This document shows, piece by piece, positions 59,141 through 64,000 of a stretch of 64,000 nt of DNA (position 1 is the first letter of the stretch; every line of letters starts with the position of its first letter). The position numbers and the translations under genes were made by a program. This stretch comes from Paraspadella gotoi. Lineage: Eukaryota > Chaetognatha. The notes beneath the pieces are model-generated. The model did no database searches and was not told the DNA's origin. It saw only the letters and a list, made by a program, of their open reading frames with translations. The stretch is from NCBI GenBank assembly GCA_051294375.1, contig CM119266.1, positions 13,056,864 through 13,120,863 on the forward strand, read 5' to 3'.

Positions 59141-60240
59141 TTTATTCTCTACAATGGCTAGCGAGAACTTTGCTGATGAGTTGTGGGAAGGCAGCGTAAA
59201 GTGTAGCGTGTAGGCAAGATACGGCGGATTGTACTCGTATAGCTGCTTTTGTCATATATAAGCTTGAGACTGGATATAATCGAAGCGATACAAGGCATAT
59301 GAGAAACTATCAGGCAATGCTTGCGGGCAATAATTGTCTTCGCAGCTAAAATTCTGACGTGGATATGCCTAGTAACGATGGACCGTCGATAAATGGAGGT
59401 AGGAAGTGGTCGCACATCGACCGCGTGGGCCTAAATTAGAGTACTATTATAGAAGGGGTGATAGTTGTCATAATTTAGTGTTAATGTGGGATCGCCCTAA
59501 TCGAGGTGTTATGCGGCAAGTTTAAAAGTATATACGGGACATTCATGCCGTACGGATATCACCAAACAGACTGCTAGCCTTATGTGAATCTCAAGGAGCG
59601 TAGAGCGGCAGATATTCTCATATATTCGTATGCGAAAAATCACAGACCGACAGAACGACTGTGATCGACTATACTCCAGCCGAAAATCTTAAGAATGTAT
59701 TTTTGTTACCTTTTGGTCATTCGTCCCTTCTGTTCATGTACTGTACTACACCCGGCGAACAATTGCGGCTTTGGCGTATAAATTACTATTAACAGTAGAA
59801 AACTCGAAAATGATAATTCCAAACTATTAATACCTAAAAACGATTGGACTTGCTTTATATTTATTATGAATCAACAAACTTCCAAAGAATACATAGAGAT
59901 TTGAGTCTAACAATAGAAAACGGAAACCTCGTTGTTTTTAAATTCATGTATGACTTCTTTTCGCGGGGCTGTTAGGTCAAAAGCAGTATATCTTATTGTA
60001 AAAAAGCGAAATGCGAGGACTGTTGGATCGCGAGCTGAGGAAAAGTCGTCACAATTTAGAAACACCAAATTGACATAAACATCGGAAGTCGGATAAGTGG
60101 ATAATTCCACGGTTAACCACAACCAATTAACACAAAGGGGAGATGCAATACAAGTCTTAAATTCACATTAATAAGTTTTTTGGGAAAGAATGCCTTTAAA
60201 TTAATAGATTACAAAATCTAAAATATAATCTTACAGCCAG
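59141..60240. other. Unassigned DNA, possibly a decayed element
   Basis: Seen: several 60-90 codon frames (minus 59415-59158, minus 60122-59907) and a plus-strand start at 59155 reading MASENFADELWEGSVKCSV. No motif of a transposase or reverse transcriptase recognised. Confidence 0.2.
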
Positions 60241-60259
60241 TAGCCGAGGCCTTGTTTTT

Positions 60260-60420
60260 TTTCGTCTTAACCCCCGAGTGCTGCTGCCGCTCTAACGCTC
60301 CCTGCCGAGCGCGGCCGTGAAGGGATCCAGCGGACGCGCCTGGAGGATTTTTCGTCGCAGGAGCCAAAAAGAGCCGCGAAGCTCGCGCGCGTGAACGCGG
60401 AACACATAAACAAATCGAAA
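60260..60420. other. GC-rich patch
   Basis: 160 bp CpG-rich sequence (gagcgcggccgtgaagg, gctcgcgcgcgtgaacgcgg) in AT-rich DNA. Nothing coding. Possible regulatory island. Confidence 0.25.
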
Positions 60421-60869
60421 AAGGAATGAAAAGCCTACTTTCCTTGTCTTACCTATTTAGTAAAATTGTTGCCTTCTGAGGGTTAATGATTTATTAAAAT
60501 ATAAATCTCGGATGGCGACTAGCTCATTATTGTAATTCTGCGGGCAGCCATGTGCAGCCTACGCACTGGTGACTCTAATACTTTTCTTCGGGTCTCTCAC
60601 ACTTCCACACTATCAGCCAGCATACCTCCGACGATTGCGTCCACGGATTTCTGGTGAATTTCATACCATATTAGTGCCATTCTAAAATTTTAGGAACAAG
60701 ACAATATGTCAAAAATATTATATTGTTAATTAACGATTATTTTGACTTGAGATCCTATTCTTTTCTGTTCTCTTTGATTCTTTTATTTTCTTTTGCTTAA
60801 TCTTTAGCCGAGGATTCTTTAGGTTTTTTTCAAAAACTATCTTTTAATCTCCTTATTAATTATAAAATC

Positions 60870-61380
60870 TACCATTCATCGTTCACACTCGTAGATAAGA
60901 GTATCAATCGTATTGACTGTCAGGAGTGATGAGGATGTACGTAGAGTCTGCCGTGTTTGTATGTGAATATTACACCAGTGAGTCGGGACTGTGAGCATCT
61001 CCAGTGCATGAGGATGATATTGTGTGGATGAGCGAGATCGTGTGATGGACGGGGAGCGTGGCAGCAAGACGTTATGATGACTTCAGAGCTGCGGAGAAGA
61101 TCAACGCGTCTTTCTGAGGGGATAGCTCGTGTTTACTCCTCCAAGGAGAGACCTCTCAGCAGGTCACGAGCTGAGATCCGAGAGCGGATCGATTCGTCTT
61201 TCCGCAATCGGGGGCGTCCCTTCGCCTCGAATGTGGCGACCGGCCAACGAGTTATATTGGCATCGAGGACGCAAGATATAAAGGAGAACGAACCGTGATC
61301 TTCATTGATGAGGACCGAGGTCTCTACAAGTGGCCAAGACTCTTCAGAGAGAGGCATGTTGGGGATATCACCAATTGTCG
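60870..61380. other. Unassigned GC-moderate stretch with open frames on both strands
   Basis: Seen: minus frame 61357-61133 (SVLINEDHGSFSFISCVLDA), plus frame 61074-61298 (Arg-rich). A CxHxxC string (CEHLQC) occurs on the plus strand near 60992 but in a different frame from an upstream CRVC. No gene can be built. Confidence 0.2.
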
Positions 61381-61737
61381 CGCGGGGAAGACTTCACGAT
61401 AGCCAAGGATATATTAACGTATTTAACATATCTAATATATAGATTTCCCTTTTGGCCTTATTTTTCACCCAAAACTGGCCCATCTTTCTCATGTAAATTT
61501 GCGGAAAATTGGTATTTAGTGTAATTTTGTACTTTAAATATTGTGATAAGAGGTTATGGTTATGGATTAATTTAACAGATTAAGCGGGGTTAGTGATTAG
61601 GGTTAGGGATTAGATTGTTTAAGGTTCGGTTACAGGATGAGGGATAAAAACATAGGGGTCTAAAAGATCTAGTTTAAGAAGTTAAGAAACTAATTAATTA
61701 GGAGACCAAGGATTAGATAAGTTTGATTAAGATTGGA

Positions 61738-62073
61738 TTAAACTTTGTTTTGTGGAAATTTAACAGCATACGGGTCGGCTTTTGGAAAAAGAGAGCACAA
61801 AATCCTTACTTTTGAAACCGGATACAACCCGTCTGCAGTGCGTTTCGTCCTTACATAACTTTTACCTTTTAAAAAGGCGTAAACCGAGTGATCGTCCGAT
61901 TCGGCGCCTTCATGTCTCATCCGCCGAGACGTGACCATTTCCGAGGGCGCGCACAGTCCGTTCGATTGGCCGCGCGGAGGGACGCCAATCGGAATGCCAC
62001 GATTACTTGGTGGAATGGGGGAAGTGAAAGCCTCGTAGGACGAAGAATCACCCTGTTGCGATGGAAGAGTCAA
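61738..62073 (-). other. 111-codon open frame, unassigned
   Basis: Seen: non-repetitive, polar composition (VPPRGQSNGLCAPSEMVTSR). Overlaps the inverted CCAAT pair at 61965-61989, which argues for a promoter rather than a gene. No family recognised. Confidence 0.2.
61965..61989. promoter_or_regulatory. Inverted CCAAT-box pair in a GC-rich stretch
   Basis: ATTGG at 61965-61969 and CCAAT at 61985-61989, 15 bp apart across cgcgcgg. Known: NF-Y binds CCAAT in either orientation upstream of transcription starts. No downstream gene established. Confidence 0.25.
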
Positions 62074-62230
62074 GTAATCCGAGTAAGAACTGACACGCTC
62101 CTTAGTAATTATATATTATTGATTAAGTGTGATTATTCATTTAATGTTTAACTTTGATGTTTCCTGATAATGTTATATCGTGACCTTCTGTCTTTAAATC
62201 GTTTATCTAAGACACAATTTTCGCATTTCA

Positions 62231-62520
62231 GCCCCTAGATGGACTACTATGTCAATTTCGTCAGTTCGTCACACGGATTCTGGTATCTGTTCAGCGTGCT
62301 CCGCTTACAGGCGTCGGGTAACGCTGCCATGCGCTGCAAACGCGTACAACTTCTCTGCCACGTTTTTCCCCAAATTGTTCATATGCGCGAAGCTCTCTGC
62401 TCTCTTCTCTCTCTCGTCTTCGTCTCTCGATATCTCTCTCTCGTTCTATCCTCTCGTTTCGCTTATCTGTTCGTTGGATCTTTCATGCATCTTGTCTTAT
62501 CTTCGTCTTCGTGCGGCTAG
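62231..62520 (+). other. Possible exon after a good acceptor
   Basis: Seen: tttcgcatttcag|CC at 62230. Two frames are open: one starts MDYYVNFVSSSHGFWYLFSV, the other SISSVRHTDSGICSACSAYR. A donor-like GTCGG|gtaacg lies at 62318. Downstream both become CT-repeat Ser/Leu. Unassigned. Confidence 0.2.
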
Positions 62521-63220
62521 CTGCGCTCTTCTAACGTCTTTTCTTTCGTTGGAATCCGTCCAGTTGTTCTTTCTCTCTGTTGCTCTCCGTTTTTACCTTC
62601 TTTAAGTTATGGCCTAAATTTCCCTCTATCTTGCTATCTTTTTCTTTTGGTTACTTCATTATTATTAATATCTATTATTATTTATTTTCGTATATAACTC
62701 TCTTCTCGCTCTCTCACATCCTTTCGATCTTCTCATCAGCTCGATATTCTTCGTGTAATCCTCTCTCTCTTCCCTTGCTATTCTCCTCCTGCGTTTTATT
62801 TCATTTTCAGGATCTTCTCTTTGGGAAAAGGGTGATGACAATTTAAAAAAGCAAATAAATGGGAAGAGATCTCGCGTTTATTTTTTCCTGACCCTTTTCC
62901 TTTTCCCAAGTTTCCTCGTCCGAGTCATAGATCGAGAAGTGAATAAAGCGGATGCTAGGGCGAGTTCTGGCCGCGCGAGGTATAGTGAGTTGATGGGGTG
63001 GAATGTTGCTGTGCGCCTAATATTATGTGCGATGGTCGGGAAAGTGGGATTGTAACCTAAAAGGGGGTAGATGAGGTATAATTCCCTTACATCGTGATAG
63101 TATCCTCTCGCGTGCGGATGTAGAATGGGATTCATCTGTTTCCGTATAATTCCGATCGTCTTACGTTTTCTCAGATGAGTGATGGCGACGACAGTAGAGG
63201 GAGAAAAAAGGAGAGGATGA

Positions 63221-63263
<43 letters not shown>

Positions 63264-63350
63264 GAGAAGAGCAGGAGAGAGAGACAGAGAAGAGAGAGAG
63301 AGTGAGAGGCAGAGGAGAGAGAGAAGAGAGGAGAGAGAGAAAGCCTCTCT
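63221..63350 (+). repeat. (GA)n microsatellite, interrupted
   Basis: GA run with gg, cag and aag interruptions. Confidence 0.88.
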
Positions 63351-64000
63351 CTGTCTCGCTCATCTAAAAAGTAAACATCAATATCGAACAATCCCATTTT
63401 ACATCGCAGCAATATAACATGAAATATCTCATCACCCTTTGTTTCACCCACTCCATCGCACAATTACACCATCACCCCATCACCCACTTCCGGCGCCAAC
63501 TCGCCCTGGATCCTCCCTTCGATATTGACAATGGAAGGAGGCGGAAAAAGCAATCTCTCCATTTATTTGTTTTTAATTCCCTTTTCCAGGAAATGNNNNN
63601 NNNNNNNNNNNNNNNNNNNNNNNNNNNNNNNNNNNNNNNNNNNNNNNNNNNNNNNNNNNNNNNNNNNNNNNNNNNNNNNNNNNNNNNNNNNNNNNNNNNN
63701 NNNNNNNNNNNNNNNNNNNNNNNNNNNNNNNNNNNNNNNNNNNNNNNNNNNNNNNNNNNNNNNNNNNNNNNNNNNNNNNNNNNNNNNNNNNNNNNNNNNN
63801 NNNNNNNNNNNNNNNNNNNNNNNNNNNNNNNNNNNNNNNNNNNNNNNNNNNNNNNNNNNNNNNNNNNNNNNNNNNNNNNNAGAAAGAGAGAGAGAAAACA
63901 GAAACGGAAAGTAGAAAAAACAAAAACGCGAGACCTTTAAAAAATAAAGCTAAACAAAAAATAAACTCCTCTTCTGGAATTCGTCCAAAAATGTTTTTTT

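Noticed and set aside
60930-61030. RING-finger-like cysteines (CRVC ... CEHLQC)
   Set aside because: The two halves are in different frames with a stop between them, and no further zinc ligands follow. Most likely chance.

Overview
The window looks like nuclear DNA of a protostome invertebrate, most likely an arthropod (crustacean or chelicerate; I cannot narrow it further). The reasons are short GT-AG introns (about 120-380 bp), an AT-rich background with very dense GA/CT, TTTC and CGT microsatellites, tRNA-derived SINE-like pieces, and a variant ionotropic receptor (IR), a family known from protostomes. There is no operon structure, no phage and no CRISPR array. Most long open frames are translated microsatellites or run through N gaps. 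Gaps lie at 5996-6956, 7355-7510, 19762-19786, 31677-31979, 34031-34215, 34807-35033, 35124-35470, 36872-37082, 38841-39317, 39519-39745, 44717-45022, 48598-49045, 51020-51065, 53923-53947 and 63596-63880, many of them at microsatellites.

Layout. Block A (1 to ~9.19 kb) carries a minus-strand IR-type ionotropic glutamate receptor gene. Seven exons (2727 to 351) join in consistent phase into 321 uninterrupted codons: signal peptide, S1, M1, pore/M3 and start of S2. The 3' exons lie left of the window. A unique interval (~9.19-19.43 kb) follows, containing a foldback-type repeat at ~14.28-17.70 kb. Then come a short block B (19426-19761), a CpG/CGT-rich stretch, and the 3' exons (S2, M4, cytoplasmic tail) of a second IR copy at 21.7-23.0 kb. 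Block A' (23515 to ~31.67 kb) is a near-identical direct repeat of block A with the first seven exons of the second copy. Block B' (32706-33016) repeats block B. A/A' and B/B' are collinear, so a larger unit was duplicated, or two haplotypes were placed end to end, and only one copy holds the ~10 kb interval.

The right half (33-64 kb) is microsatellite-rich and has many gaps. The best-supported genes there are a three-exon minus-strand chain (44077 to 42664) ending in an EGF-like domain, possibly astacin-like, with a SINE in its last intron, and a small two-exon acidic protein (35817-36390, plus strand). Several weaker exon candidates and promoter-like motifs are listed with low confidence. 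From 54 to 62 kb the sequence is mostly AT-rich, and I recognise no gene in it.

Functionally, the window offers one likely chemosensory receptor locus in two versions, one open and one frame-broken, and one secreted EGF-domain protein. The frame breaks are mostly single-base indels spread evenly over exons, introns and flanks, as expected of unpolished long-read sequence, though pseudogene decay is not excluded.
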